Below, piece after piece: positions 35,867 through 47,773 of a stretch of DNA of 64,000 bases (position 1 is its first letter; each line of letters opens with the position of its first letter). The DNA lies in assembly GCA_008477525.1 (NCBI GenBank), contig SPDT01000004.1, positions 3,906,001-3,970,000 of the forward strand. The letters are read 5' to 3'. The notes beneath the pieces are model-generated. The model did no database searches, was not told the DNA's origin, and saw only the letters and a list, made by a program, of their open reading frames with translations. Both the position numbers and the translations under genes were made by a program. Source of the stretch: Hypomyces perniciosus. Its lineage: Eukaryota; Ascomycota; Sordariomycetes; Hypocreales; Hypocreaceae.

Positions 35867-38800
35867 TTGCCTGCCCGTTTGTTTGTCTATTCTTGGTATC
35901 TCAATTTCTCGAGAAGCACGAATATTAATGTATTATGAGTGATGAGCGTGACGGAAGAGGAGGAGAGGAAAGCACATGAATTCCTGTCTACATGTACAAC
36001 TACACGCCATGGAGGGGAAAGCACTTGTTGGATCTTGGTTTGAAGCACGGAAAGCATCCGCAGCTGTATACACAGACGCGGTGATTGGAAGCAGGGATAC
36101 GGAGCACATCTGTGTCCATTCTTTGGGACGTCAAGATGCGGTACGAGCACGGGATGGAACACACAGGACAAGGACGATATCGCCCCCACAACGGGACGGA
36201 AAGCAAACAGTCAAATATTAGGTACTACTATTAATCTAGCTGCCCAGACCTTGGCACTTTGATGGCTGTTCTCGGCGGACTTTGCCCAGCCGGCTCATGC
36301 ATTGCTGTGCCGTTCCGTGTCCCTGATGTTGCTTCTTATCCTGGACGCAGCTCTGCGCCGGTCTGGCAGCAACAGACAAGGGCCCAGGGGGCTGACTGGC
36401 CAACATTCAGCCTGAAGAGCACAGAACCCAATTGAATGATCGGCCCAGCCGACTCCATTTCTTGGTAAACCCGGAAGGGGAATTCCCATCCGGAAGCCAA
36501 TTGGGCTTCAACGGACGCAATAGTAGCAGCTAAGCGGTGAGTGCCGGGGTGTGAGATATGATGGGATACCAACCCAATACCTCTTACACGGACCAACGGC
36601 CCGGGATAGAGTTATGCGCCGTCGCGGGGGAGAAAGCCGGAGCGTGCCACGGGGGCCAACCATGTGAGCTTTGTATGTATGTATTCGGATCAATGATGTG
36701 AGGTGAAGCCGACTTTTTGGGATGTGCAATTGGGAATTGGGAGGATGTCATTGGGGGCTGTGATGAATGAAGTTTGTAGTACGGAGTAGCAGCATCTCAA
36801 CTTCTCAAGGCCTCGAGCTAAGAGAAAGCTAAGAGGAAGGCTGATGTGAAACATGGCAGTGGCCAAGACGTTGATGTTGGGGGCCAAGAACATGTTTAAG
36901 GCAGGTATTGTGACGGTTTATTTTTGGGGGTAGCCTTGTGACAGGCACTGTCCAAGATGTTTATGAATACGAGAGCCTTCTCCCAATATAGATGTCAGAG
37001 CCCATGTGATGTGTCAGCGCATGGATGGACGGGCTGTAGATCACCCAAGTTGAGGTCGATGTGCATCGCTTGTGATCGCTGCGAGGCGGGGAATCAAGAG
37101 TGATAGTATCTACTATGTAGATATTCGAGGCGTACGAAGTAGATACATTGCACACGGTGTTTGTGACCAGTTCGCAGTTGGCATCTCTCATCACAGAGTA
37201 GTAGCCCCCATCTCGATGCCATTCTTACCGCCCGCCAGATTCCCGAACCACGCCCGCACGGCTCCATATCGGCGGGAGCTTGTTGAGGAGACGAGAACAG
37301 AAGCGATCGTCATCAGGGGGTAAAGGCCAAAAAAAAAAGAGAAGACGAAAAAAAGAAATGATAGCACTCCTCCATTCCGTCTCTCACATGACAAAGAGCG
37401 GGGCGGCCGAGAGGGATCTGCACTTCTGATTGCTTGCTCACCTCATAAGCCATGCAGAAGGGCCAAGACGTGGAGGATCGGGAGGATCTGGAGGAGCCAT
37501 TCAGGAGGGAGAGCGTGTTGGGATTAACAAAAAGCTGAAAAAAATGGTGAAGCCTGAGGCTTCTTGTGGTCTGTATGTACTTCGTAGTGTTCAGAGAGAG
37601 CAGAGCTGGGCAGCGCCACTAGAAAATAAGCATAAAAACGACGGGTTCCTGGTGAGAGAATCTAGAATCCTTTCAGCTGCCATTTCAGGCAAAGGGCCCA
37701 GGGAGTCGGTTTCGTGGTCGCACACGGCCCCCAAGAAAAAGACCCGGAGAGAGAGACTCAGAGATGGAGAGAGATGGAGAGATAAGAGAAAATTACTCCG
37801 TGCTCCGTAAGACGGCTCGTTCAGGGATGCGATGCCGACAGCCGTCGCTAAGATGTTGGGGCCTTTGTTTCACTCTAGAGGGCAGCATCAGCGCCATCTG
37901 AATCATCCATCACGAGTTAGAGAGACATTTGGGCGATGATGCGCGTTTCTCGCGTCCCGTTTCTTCCGGCCGATGTCTTACCAGAGCCGCCGTTTGCAAT
38001 GTTCTTCTCCCGTATTTTAGGGTCGTCGTCATCGTAAAAAAAGAAGAAGATCAGCATTTCACTCACCTCTTGAAGGCAAAACGGAGTCATCGTCTTTGCC
38101 AAGCGTCCTAATATTTGGCAGTATTGCTGCGCTAGTCATGGGATGCTGCTCTGTAATCTATTGCACAGCAGCAGCAGCACCTGTTTACATGTCTTCAGCG
38201 CTCATCGCAGTCGGTCTGGCGCTGTTTTGACCCAAGCTACAGGGCCCACAAGCCCCCGCAAGCCCCCCGAAGCGCCACCAAGCCTCTGCCCCCACCACAC
38301 CGCGTCAGCACCAAACCGCCGGTTGCCCAGCTGCCAAGCTTGCAAGACAGGCATGTAGTAGGTAAGCTGGAAATAGACTTTGCTCGTTCACCGTTGGATT
38401 TTTCTGCAATTTGTATTTTTCATTGTATTTTATTTATACTTCTTGGAGCAATATCGGTTCGAGTACGAAGTACTTCGTATCCATTTATAATTCCCATGAC
38501 TCCCCTATCTGTGCTGTGGCAAAAAAAAAGTCTTCTTGTTCTCACCAAGTCTCCGTCTCCCGGCCTCAAATACACGTCGATCGGCCTTTTCGGCAGATTC
38601 CTGTTCCGCAGGCCGGCAGCAGGTCCCGAATTCCTGCCGAAGTGACGACACTGCCTCTTCTCTCTCTCTTGGTCACTTCTCCTCCTCATTGCTAGCTAAG
38701 GTCTGCCCAGGCTGCCCAGAGATCGCAAATCTCCACTATAATTTTCATCGGCTTTTCGGTGCTCGCGGTTCTTGGCATCACGTTTTCCCATCCTTTCATC

Positions 38801-39089
38801 TCCCACGCACATACCCAATTCTTTTTTCTCCCATATTTCATCCATAATACGGTCCGGATGCCCCAATTCACTGCCGTCTGTCCTGTCCTGTCCTGAATGT
38901 CTCCCAATTGCCGCTGCATTTCTGGCTCGGCTTCCTTGACGGGGAGGAATCAGGACCCTAGGGCCCGCTCCGTCCTCTGGCTCATCCGTAGTGCCGGAAT
39001 TGGCACGTTGAGCGCATTCCGTTGCTCCATCTAAAAGAATTGATACATACCTTACATAGGTACAGATATACAGGCATCGATCATCCACA
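35867..39089. other. 3.2 kb intergenic region, promoter side of the antiporter gene
   Basis: No frame here shows coding character or a family pattern. The stretch holds several copies of the TACGGAGTA/TACGAAGTA motif (36780-36788, 37133-37141, 37578-37586) and a perfect 16-base palindrome TACGAAGTACTTCGTA at 38464-38479. The last 400 bases are pyrimidine-rich, as in fungal 5' leaders, and lead to the ATG at 39090. Confidence 0.5.
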
Positions 39090-42000
39090 ATGGCCTGGGA
39101 CCACCTCGACATCACCAAGCCGCACTTGGTGTACATCATCCTCGGCGGCTTCACTGCCCTCTTCATGCTCTGCTCCTCCGTCATCAAGGAGCGCATGTAT
39201 ATTGGCGAGGCCACTGTCGCGACGCTCTGTGGCGTCATCTTCGGCCCTCATGCCGCCAACCTGATAAACCCCAACGAATGGGGCAGCGTCGACATCGTCA
39301 CCGTCGAGTTCTCGCGCATCGTCCTCGTCGTCCAATGCTTCGCCGTCGGCGTCGAACTGCCCAAGTTTTACATGGAGAAGCACTGGCGCTCTGTCGTCTT
39401 CTTGCTCGTGCCTGTCATGGCTGCGGGATGGCTCCTCGTCAGCTTGTTCGTGTGGTGGATGGTGCCCGCGCTGAGCTGGCTCGAGTCCCTTGTCGTTGCT
39501 GCGTGTGTTACTGCTACTGACCCTGTCCTGGCTTCGTCGGTTGTCGGCAAGGGCAAGTTTGCGAAGCGAGTGCCCAAGCATTTGCGAGACCTGCTGTCCG
39601 CCGAGTCTGGCTGCAACGATGGCATGGCTTTCCCGTTCATCTACCTGTCGCTATATCTCATCCAGTATAACCTCAACGCCAGGGATGTTAGCTACTACTT
39701 TGTTGTCTATGTTATTCTTTATGAATGCATATTCGGCGCGGTATATGGCTTCCTGATTGGGTACATTGCGCGTCACGGCATCAAGTACGCCGAGAAGCAT
39801 GACCTGATTGATCGCGAGAGTTTCCTCGTCTTTTACTTCGTCGTGGCCCTCTTCTGCGCCGGTTCGGGTAGTATTCTCGGCGTGGACGATCTCCTCGTGG
39901 GCTTTGCCGCCGGTGTTGGCTTTTCCAACGACGGATGGTTTGGTGAAAAGACGGAGGAGTCGCATGTTTCCAACGTTATTGACTTGCTTCTCAACTTGGC
40001 CTACTTTGTCTATTTCGGAACCATCATCCCCTGGGAGCAGTACAACAGCGGATACCTCGGCATGTCGGCCTGGCGACTTGTTGTCATTGCTATTTTCGTC
40101 ATCCTCTTCCGACGGATCCCTATTATGATGATGCTCAAACCCTTCATACCAGACATAAAAAATTGGCGAGAGGCGCTCTTTGCCGGGCATTTCGGTCCCA
40201 TAGGAGTCGGCGCCATCTTTGTTGCCATCCTAGCGCGTTCCGAGTTGGAACACCATGAGCCTGTGCCTCTGTCCGAGGTGCCACCGCCGGGCTCTCCTCA
40301 CTATAATCTGATATATCTCGTGTGGCCTATCGTCACATTCCTTGTTATCTCATCGATTATCGTTCATGGCTCATCTATCGCCGTCTTCACGTTGGGTAAG
40401 CGCATCAACACCTTGTCGCTGACCATGTCGTACACGGCCGCCCCGGAGGATGGCCCATCATGGATGAACCGACTACCCAGAATTTCTTCTCAGTCTCGAT
40501 CGCAGGCCAGGACCATGTCGGAAACTTCGTTTGATGACTTCAAGATGCCCGATTTCCCTGCAGGAACTCTCGCTGCGCCTACGCATTTCTTGCGTCGACA
40601 GAGGGATGAAGAAAACCACGGCCACAGCCGCTCAGGCAGCAGAGCATCTTCCCTGGTCTCAAGGAAGAGGAAATATAAGAAGTGGGATGATGGCATTGGC
40701 CCAGGCGGTCCAATTAGCCAATCCGCCATCTTCCCCAACCGCCAGTTCACCATGAGCCCGGCTTCGTCTCCCGAAAAGGAATCCGTACCGCCTTCCCAGG
40801 AAGCTGGAGATTCAAGCCTCTCCGATGACAGTCCTAGGGATACTGACCTGGAGAGGTCGGATGCGGAGCCGACGCCTGTGCGTGATGGAACTGAGTCACC
40901 TCCAGGGCCTCACATTAATGTTTATGAGGAAGGACGTCAGCTGGTCTTTGAGAATGAGGATGGAGACGTCCTGGACGTTCGACCTAGTCCACAGGAAAGC
41001 GAGGAGGAACCCCGACCAGAGCCCCGACCAGAGCCCAGACCAAAGCCCAGTCTTTCAAAAGAGAAATCGAAGGCGGAGGGAGACACATTTAGTTGGTCAA
41101 TCGGTAGTATCCGACGCAAGGTGACGGATATGTACAGCTCCGAGCTGGAGAAGCGGAAGGAGAAGGATAAGAAGGCTCGGAAGCATGAACCTGCTCGAGC
41201 CTATCAATTTGGCAACATGGTAATACCCCTTACATCGTCCAACTAAAATCCCATTTCGCTAACCATTGGTAGATTATCGTCGAAGATAAGGACGGAGAAG
41301 TCGTAAAGACTTACGAACTTCCCTCCCAAAAATCAGGTGGCCAAGAGTCCAGCACACTCAATAGCAGTCTCAAATATCTCGGTCTGAGTGCCTTGGCCCG
41401 CCAAACCGAGAAATCCCCCGAGGCAGCCGCTGAAGAAGGCCAGGCTGGTGGTGAATCTTCCGCTACTGGCGCCGCCGCTGCACCTTCTAAACTGGCGCCC
41501 AGGCCAAGTTGGGCCACCGGCTTCGGTGTCCTAGGCGGTGGCGAAGCTCGCAAGAAGGGCGTGGCGCAACAGCCAGACGACTCCGATGACGATAGACAAA
41601 TCCGGTTCACTATCGGTGGCGTAGGACGACGCATGACAAAGGAGGATTTCATCCACGAAGTCCAGAAACTAGACGCCGGTACACGCAGAGAAGTCGTAGA
41701 CCATTCATCCGCATCCACCGCCCTGAAGAACATTGCTCGACAAGATCCCCCCCGGAAAGCAACTCGTCCCACTATCCCCGAAATCATCGAGCACGGTCCC
41801 AACACGTCTGGTGGCAGCAACTCCTCCTCAGCCACCGCTCGTCACTCAGGATCTATATCTCCCCGTCGCCAACCCTCCGATGCACCCCGCGGCAGGCAGG
41901 AGACAGCGGGACCTTCATCATCACGCGGTAAACCCTCCGAAATGCAAGGCGAAACACCAGTAGAGCGGAAACGTCGCTTAGCCGCCCTCTCAGGCCAACA

Positions 42001-42235
42001 AAGCGAAGACTACTCCAGCAAAGACAAAGACAAAGACAAAGACACAGATAGAGGGAGAGCAAGAGCAGCGGGAGCAGATACAGGCGAAACCCCCGCTGAG
42101 AGAAGACGCCGTGAGGCCGCGCTGGGCATGGATGGTGCAGCGGGCGTCATGTCCGACAGCGATAGCGACACGGAGAGAGTGTCCCCCGCCAGGAAAGGGA
42201 TTCGGTTTGCAGAGCATCCGAATAGACAAGCCTGA
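39090..42235 (+). CDS. Plasma-membrane Na+(K+)/H+ antiporter, Nha1/Sod2 type
   Basis: The CDS joins 39090-41219 and 41273-42235 (1030 residues), with a 53-base intron (GTAATA, branch CGCTAACC, acceptor TAG). The first frame's stop at 41246 lies in the intron. The N-terminal 430 or so residues are a multi-pass CPA1 antiporter domain that exports Na+, Li+ or K+ in exchange for H+ at the plasma membrane. Key positions are present: TATDP (Asp144), GCNDG (Asn176-Asp177) and VDDLLVG (Asp266-Asp267), matching aspartates known to be needed in yeast and fission-yeast relatives. The remaining 600 or so residues are a hydrophilic cytoplasmic tail, rich in Ser, Pro, Arg and Glu, with PEPRPEPRPEPRPKP and KDKDKDKD repeats, typical of fungal Nha1 tails in salt tolerance and signalling. 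The length is close to yeast Nha1 (985). The upstream intergenic region is long. Confidence 0.93.
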
Positions 42236-42831
42236 ATGTATATGACAGCATGCGAATAGAAAGGGGCGGAGGGTTTTGTTTTGCATAGCGTGTTTTTTGG
42301 GGGGCATGGCTCTTTCTTTTCTTGGACCATATCATGATGATTATGGGGTTTTCGTTTTCCAACTAATGGGATGATAATATCCAACGGGGGGTACTTATAC
42401 ACGGGATAAGGCGATAAAAGACGGGCACGGGAGTTTTATATTAGAGAGGATTGGAGCATGAGATCAGAATATGCTTATGCATCATATGATAATGATATTT
42501 ACTTTAAAACCTTTTAACCACAAGTTTCATTGAATCCGAACTGATGAAGGGGGTTTGATGTTTCCATAATAGGAAATTTTGCTGAGGAGCGCACGAGTGA
42601 CGCCGCCAACACTCACGTTTGTATGACCATATATGTTACCGTCGATTAGCAAGCCCCCTCTTCAGAGCTCAACTCCTCTTAGCAAAACGACAACTTGCAA
42701 CTATTTAGAATTTCCAATGTTATCGAGAACTCAAGGGGTCGATCATCACGTGGCTCAGCGTCACATTGTGGCTCTCCCTAGCTTGCCGCCACCTAATAGT
42801 GTCCGTCCAGGTCCATTCTAATAATTATCAT
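42236..42831. other. Intergenic DNA, nothing recognised
   Basis: Roughly 600 bases holding the 3' end of the antiporter transcript and the promoter of the next gene. No other feature seen. Confidence 0.5.
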
Positions 42832-43332
42832 ATGGCTCAAAATCAACAACACAAGATCAACCATGTAAAACCCCTTTTTACCAACTTCCCCTCCAATTCC
42901 TACAAGTGCTGGGCGGTCTAGCAGCCAATGGACTCCTCCAATGGCCAGCAAGACTCGCCGCTCTCTATATCGGCCAGCATCACCGGCATTCTGACCTTCA
43001 TCGTCGCCATCACGGCTGCGGCATACGCGCGCATCACGTACCTGCGTAACTGCGATGACGAATACTTCCGCGTCAAGACGTCCCTATCATGGTATAAAAC
43101 CGAATCAGCCTGGCTCGCCGAACTACTGCGCGCGCTAGACACGTCGTCGTCGCACACAGGCAATGGCAACGGCAACGGCAACGGCAACGGCTTCCGCCAG
43201 AGAACCGAGTATCAAATGTACAAATTCGTCATGGACAACCTTTTAAATCTGGAGCAGAGGTTGCTGGATTTCGTAGACGAGATTGAAGTCAAGGCCGCAG
43301 AGAGGATATTTCTTTCTGGGAAAACACTCTAG
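42832..43332 (+). CDS. Small single-pass membrane protein, conserved-looking, function unknown
   Basis: My model joins 42832-42864 and 42922-43332 (147 residues) across a 57-base intron (GTAAAA...GGTCTAG) that keeps the frame. The simpler alternative is the ATG at 42928, giving 134 residues. From that ATG, residues 12-34 (SISASITGILTFIVAITAAAYA) form one membrane segment, followed by a juxtamembrane RITYLRNCDDEYFRVKTSLSWYKTE region, an Asn-Gly dipeptide repeat (GNGNGNGNGNG, a polymorphism-prone run) and an amphipathic C-terminal helix (NLLNLEQRLLDFVDEIEVKAAERI). No enzymatic motif is seen. The dense charged/aromatic pattern supports real coding. The upstream exon is the uncertain part. Confidence 0.62.
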
Positions 43333-43385
43333 TTGCAGCAGGGGTCCAATGCCAGTGAGGTGACTAGTAACAGCTTCCGAGACGT

Positions 43386-44085
43386 TCATTTAATGCTGTA
43401 TCCGTTCTGCCACAAGAACACGGTGGGAACAATCAGACTCAGCGCTGCCCACATCAGATCCAGCTCCACGACGGACCACAGCCAGAGACATCCCAACGGC
43501 GGGGCGCGCTTCATGTTGTAGAGGTACCCTTTTGAGTTTGTAATGTAGATGAGGAAGCAGCCCGAAAGGCAGCTCATGGCGAAGAAGATGATTTGGCGGA
43601 TTGGCTTTTGGTATCGTCGAGGGAGGCCGGGGATGATGGTGGGATTGGCTTCGTGGGGATGGAGCGGGTAGAAGAGGATGAAGAATACTGGAAAGGTGAG
43701 AATTAGTAAATCATCATCTCCATCTACTGTTTGGATATAGTAGCGACTCACCAATCCATGCCCTGACCGTGTTGACAGATATCCTCGACCAGTTGATTTC
43801 CGTGCCGTACTGGTTCATGACCAAGACGTCAAAGGTAAAGTGCAGCATAGCCAATGTCGAAGTCCACAGCGACGCCTCGAGAAACCTCTCGGCTCCGGGC
43901 GAGAGACTAGGCACTCCGTCTTCATCATCGTCCTCCCCAGCCAGCTGCTTCTCCCTCTTTTCTGCCTGTTCAAAGAGCGCCCTCTCCTCGGCGAGCTGGA
44001 ACAGTGTTTTTTCCGTAGGCCCCGACCGGTCAGGCTGGCGCAGCTTGATGACCTTGGGGGCCTTTTCCTTGCGTTGCTTAGCCAT
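43386..44085 (-). CDS. Conserved fungal multi-pass membrane protein (possibly DUF7719 type)
   Basis: On the minus strand, exon 1 is 44085-43752 and exon 2 is 43687-43386, separated by a 64-base intron (GTGAGT donor, CTAAT branch, TTTCCAG acceptor), giving 211 residues. The start is the ATG at 44085 (MAKQRKEKAPK). The N-terminal 65 or so residues are charged and probably cytosolic, with an acidic EDDDEDG patch. Three or four hydrophobic segments follow: residues about 71-90, 108-122, 137-156 and 178-203. The C-terminal block with PPLGCLWLWSVVELDL is strongly patterned and looks like the conserved core of an uncharacterised fungal family. I recall such proteins annotated as DUF7719 but cannot verify this. 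The next protein gene upstream is the GlcNAc-PI deacetylase gene, divergent from it. Confidence 0.72.
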
Positions 44086-45143
44086 GGCAACTAGGAGTAC
44101 GAAGATGGTGAAGTAGGGAAGACAATTGCGGAGAACTGTGGGTTGACGAGTTCGATGGTCGACTTGGTCTGTCCGAGGTTGGATTAGGTCTGTTGACGTG
44201 TCTGGTCTGCAGTGCATGCACAAAAACACAAGAGGTCCCCATTGTGCTCTTGGCCGACAAATGACATCAGTCCAAAAATGTCATCTGGGGCAGCGCGAAC
44301 TCCGCAAAGCCGCCCGGGCCCTTATCGATAACGACCGCCAGGGCCCCAAAGCCCGCCCAGAAGCATTGAAACAGCTTCCAAGGCTCCCCCTCACTTGACG
44401 GTGACACCACTACGGAGTACAGGAGGGAGAGGAGTGTTGCCAGTCCAACCAGCGAAAAGGCTTCAAGGCCCCCCCCTGGTTCTTCTGGAAACGTCGATCG
44501 AGTGATACGTACGAAGCGAAGCGGTGCATGCATAAAAAAATTTGGCAGGTAAATTTTCAGTGGTATGCAACTTTCGGGGCATCTGTTCTGCCTCTCCGCC
44601 GCCTTCACCGCATCAGACTGCGTGCGCGCGTGATCCGATTTGATCCCTCCATCTCATCTCACGTCTCAGTGTCTCACTCACTATTGCTACTATCTGCCTA
44701 TCCCTTGCATCTGCTCCCGCACCAGCACCAGCACCAGCACCAGCACGAATCAATCTCTCCCTCCCTCCCTCTGCTTCGTCCGTCCTATCGGAACCATCTG
44801 CCACTAACAGGGGGACGTGTGTGACCATATCACCGGCGCAATTGCAAAGCTAAAGAGGTAGTAATACTGCTACTGCGACTGCTGCTGCGTACTCCGTACT
44901 CCTCCCCCACTCATCCCGCCTTCTTTTTTTTACGCCAATACAAACCGTCCCCAACCACCGAGGCCGAGTTTGACGATAGACGCCCAACAAGACACGACAC
45001 GACACGACACAACACGACACAACACGACACAACACGACACAACACGACACGACACAACACGACAAGCGAACCCGAATCGCCGCCTTTGCGACCCGACGAC
45101 AGCACAACGTCCCGCCTGCAGGAAGCCGCATCGCCCGCCCATC
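44086..45143. other. Divergent intergenic region with two microsatellites
   Basis: Roughly 1.06 kb between the membrane-protein gene (minus) and the PIG-L gene (plus), so it carries promoters for both. A CACCAG hexamer run lies at 44719-44746. A 10-base AACACGACAC/GACACGACAC run lies at 44991-45064, ending about 80 bases before the PIG-L ATG and probably in its 5' leader. TACGGAGTAC occurs at 44411 and GTACTCCGTACT at 44889. Confidence 0.6.
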
Positions 45144-46281
45144 ATGCCGACCAATATCAACATGCCCTTCAACCTGTCCTTCCGGCTGCCGTTCGACCTC
45201 CCCTTCAAGCTGCCTGCAGACTTTCCTGTCGACTCCTTTCTCATCCTGGCCGCCTCGGCCGTGGTGGCGGTGCCGTGTCTATACATCTGCACTGCCAGCG
45301 TGGTCCAGAGTCGCTTCCCGACCCTGAGCGACAAGCGCGTGTGTCTGCTCATTGCGCACCCGGACGATGAGGCCATGTTCTTTGCCCCGACGGTGCTGGC
45401 GCTGACGAAGCCCGAGACCGGCAACCATGTCAAGATTCTCTGTTTAAGCTCAGGTACGACCACTTTGGATACAGGAGGAGGATGCGGAAGCTATAAAGCG
45501 AATTGGACGAGCTACGTGTCGGGAAGAACAACCAAGAATGGAACAGTTGGCTGATGTATGCCTTTTCATATTTATAGGGAATGCGGACGGGCTCGGAGAA
45601 ACGAGAAAGAAAGAATTGGTCAAGAGCGGCATGGTGCTGGGCCTGAGGGACGAATCCGACGTCTTTGTCGTGGATAACCCGTAGGTCATTGCTGCTTTCC
45701 GACACGGGACTTTACCTGACAGAGTTGACTACAGAAAGGACTTCCCCGACTCGATGACGACGCAATGGGATGAGACCAAGATCTCCAACCTCCTCACCAA
45801 GGCCTTTGCGCCCCAGATCGCTCGCCAGCGAACCGAAAACGCCACCCAACCTACAGCCAACATTGATGTCCTCATCACCTTTGACGGCAGCGGCGTCTCG
45901 TCGCATCCCAACCACATCTCTCTGTACCACGGTGCGCGGGGCTTTGCCTCGGCTCTGACGCAGGGCAAGCCCGAGTGGAACAGCCCCGTCGACCTGTACA
46001 CCCTGGGCACTGTCAACCTCCTGCGCAAGTACACCGGCTGCCTCGACGTCTTTGCCACAATCGCCTCGTCGCTGTTCGTGCGCAACAAGGACCCCGAGCA
46101 CCCGGAGAAGCTCATCTTCACAAACCAGTTTTCCGGCTCGGGTCCCCGAATTGGCACCGCGTGGCATGCCATGACGAATGCGCACAAGAGCCAGATGGTC
46201 TGGTTCCGCTACCTGTGGCTCGGCCTTAGCCGGTACATGCTAATTAACGACCTGCGGCTGGAGGAGATTGAAAGAAAGTGA
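45144..46281 (+). CDS. GPI12: GlcNAc-phosphatidylinositol de-N-acetylase (PIG-L/GPI12 family)
   Basis: The CDS joins 45144-45453, 45578-45680 and 45735-46281 (319 residues). Intron 1 is 124 bases and intron 2 is 54 bases; both keep the frame and restore conserved sequence. The enzyme removes the acetyl group from GlcNAc-PI, the second step of GPI-anchor synthesis, on the cytosolic face of the ER. A single N-terminal membrane segment is at residues 31-49. The catalytic zinc-site motif AHPDDEAMFF starts at residue 71, LCLSSGNADGLGETRKKEL follows at 100-118, and the second zinc/active-site block SHPNHISLYHG starts near residue 193. Other PIG-L family deacetylases exist, but the membrane anchor, length and order fit GPI12. 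The 5' leader carries a CAACACGACA-type microsatellite. The ATG at 45144 is preferred because no upstream in-frame start adds conserved sequence. Confidence 0.9.
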
Positions 46282-47773
46282 TAATACTACTAGAAGAGAG
46301 GGGTCAAGACTAGAAGTAAACAGAAAATGGGGGTTCCAAAGAGGGGTCAAAGGGGAAAAAAACAAAATATTATCAAATGGCGGCGGCGGCGGCGGTACTG
46401 GGGCTGAGGGGGTGCATTGTATGCGGCGTTTTGGACACAGACTGAATTGTGATGACTGTGTAGATCAACCCAGATCCACGGCCGGACAATGGTTACGTTT
46501 ATGATTGATGAACAACTCCACTCCACTGTGTTAGTATGTATGTGTCGAGGCTTCCATTTTGTATTACCTAGAGAACTGTATGTACGATACTGTCATGTGT
46601 AGGTATGTATTGTTATCCCAAGTCTATCTCGTTGGACTTTGATTCGTCAATAGCGTGGTAGGGAACAACCTCACGACTGTCTGAAGGCAAGGTATACCTG
46701 AACAGCTATAAATAGAGCTATCTGTATAGAGTTATACATAGCGACTAGAGATATCCTAGGTAATGAGAGTTATAGTGTATTTTCTTGCGATCCCCGTTTT
46801 ATGTTATAGAGGTAGAGAAGCTCCAACAAATAGACAGCCCCGGTTGCAGCACCCAGGATATATATGTGTGCTCCTATAGCACCGATAATTGTCTCTCATC
46901 CCAATGAAGAATATGAGTCACATGAACCTAACTGGACAGTGCAGCCAGTAATAGTCAAACTCCGCAGCCGTTAACGCTTCTCTTGCAGTAATCTGTTTAA
47001 GCGCCATGTGTGTCATCACTCAAATTAACGAGCCCGAACCGGCACATATATCCCCCCCCCCCCACACACACAACTAGCCAAAAAGGGGGGCATTTCAGAA
47101 CCTGGAAATCATGCTCGAGGCATTCTGGGCAATGGAACAATCAGAGGCATGGATAACCTTACTTCGGGAATCGAAAATAATCGAATCGCCCCAGAACCTT
47201 ATCAGTCTGGAACGTCAGATGCATTGAATAACAGAGTTGCATTTCACACCAATTCCTCTGTCGGTGCATCGTCGGAGCCCACGGCGCCGGGTCCGGGACT
47301 CCGGGGCGGAGGGCTCCATTTTTTAACTTTCAGGCGCCGGATGCCGGGCCAATCGACGTCGCCGAGGTTAGCGCTCAACACTACAGCGACTTACTCACAA
47401 AATGGACCAAGTGAATAACCGAAGAGCATACAGAACAAAGGCAGGAGGTTCCAGATGCATGGCCTGAACCCAATCTACGGAGTAAGCGCAACCTATAACC
47501 TTGGGTTAGAGTTGAGGCATGTCCAGATCTTATACAGAATCTTAATCTCTTTGTTTTTATATAATTCACCTCCCAGAGATGGAAAACCACAATGTCGCTT
47601 CACTCTTCACTCTTCTTTTCCAAGTCAGGCCAATTCGTTTGCAGTCCACTTGTACAGTTCTTAACGACTCCAGCGACAGGCTGAACTTTTGAAAAAGCGG
47701 TAAAAAGCCCAGATTTTCCCCTGTGGCTTCCTCTGTCACGAAGTTATTCCAAAGACCAAGACTAGTGAATACC
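46282..47773. other. Intergenic DNA, no gene recognised
   Basis: About 1.5 kb. It contains a GGC run (46379-46396) and a C-run followed by CA repeats (47051-47071). Short frames, such as 47149-47418, have no family pattern and may be leader or chance frames. Confidence 0.5.

Noticed and set aside
44267..44608. 113-codon minus-strand frame with hydrophobic stretches
   Set aside because: Sits in the divergent promoter region, has no family pattern and no good start context.
47149..47418. 89-codon frame upstream of the F-box gene
   Set aside because: Ser/Asn/Gly-rich chance-like translation; no support beyond being open.
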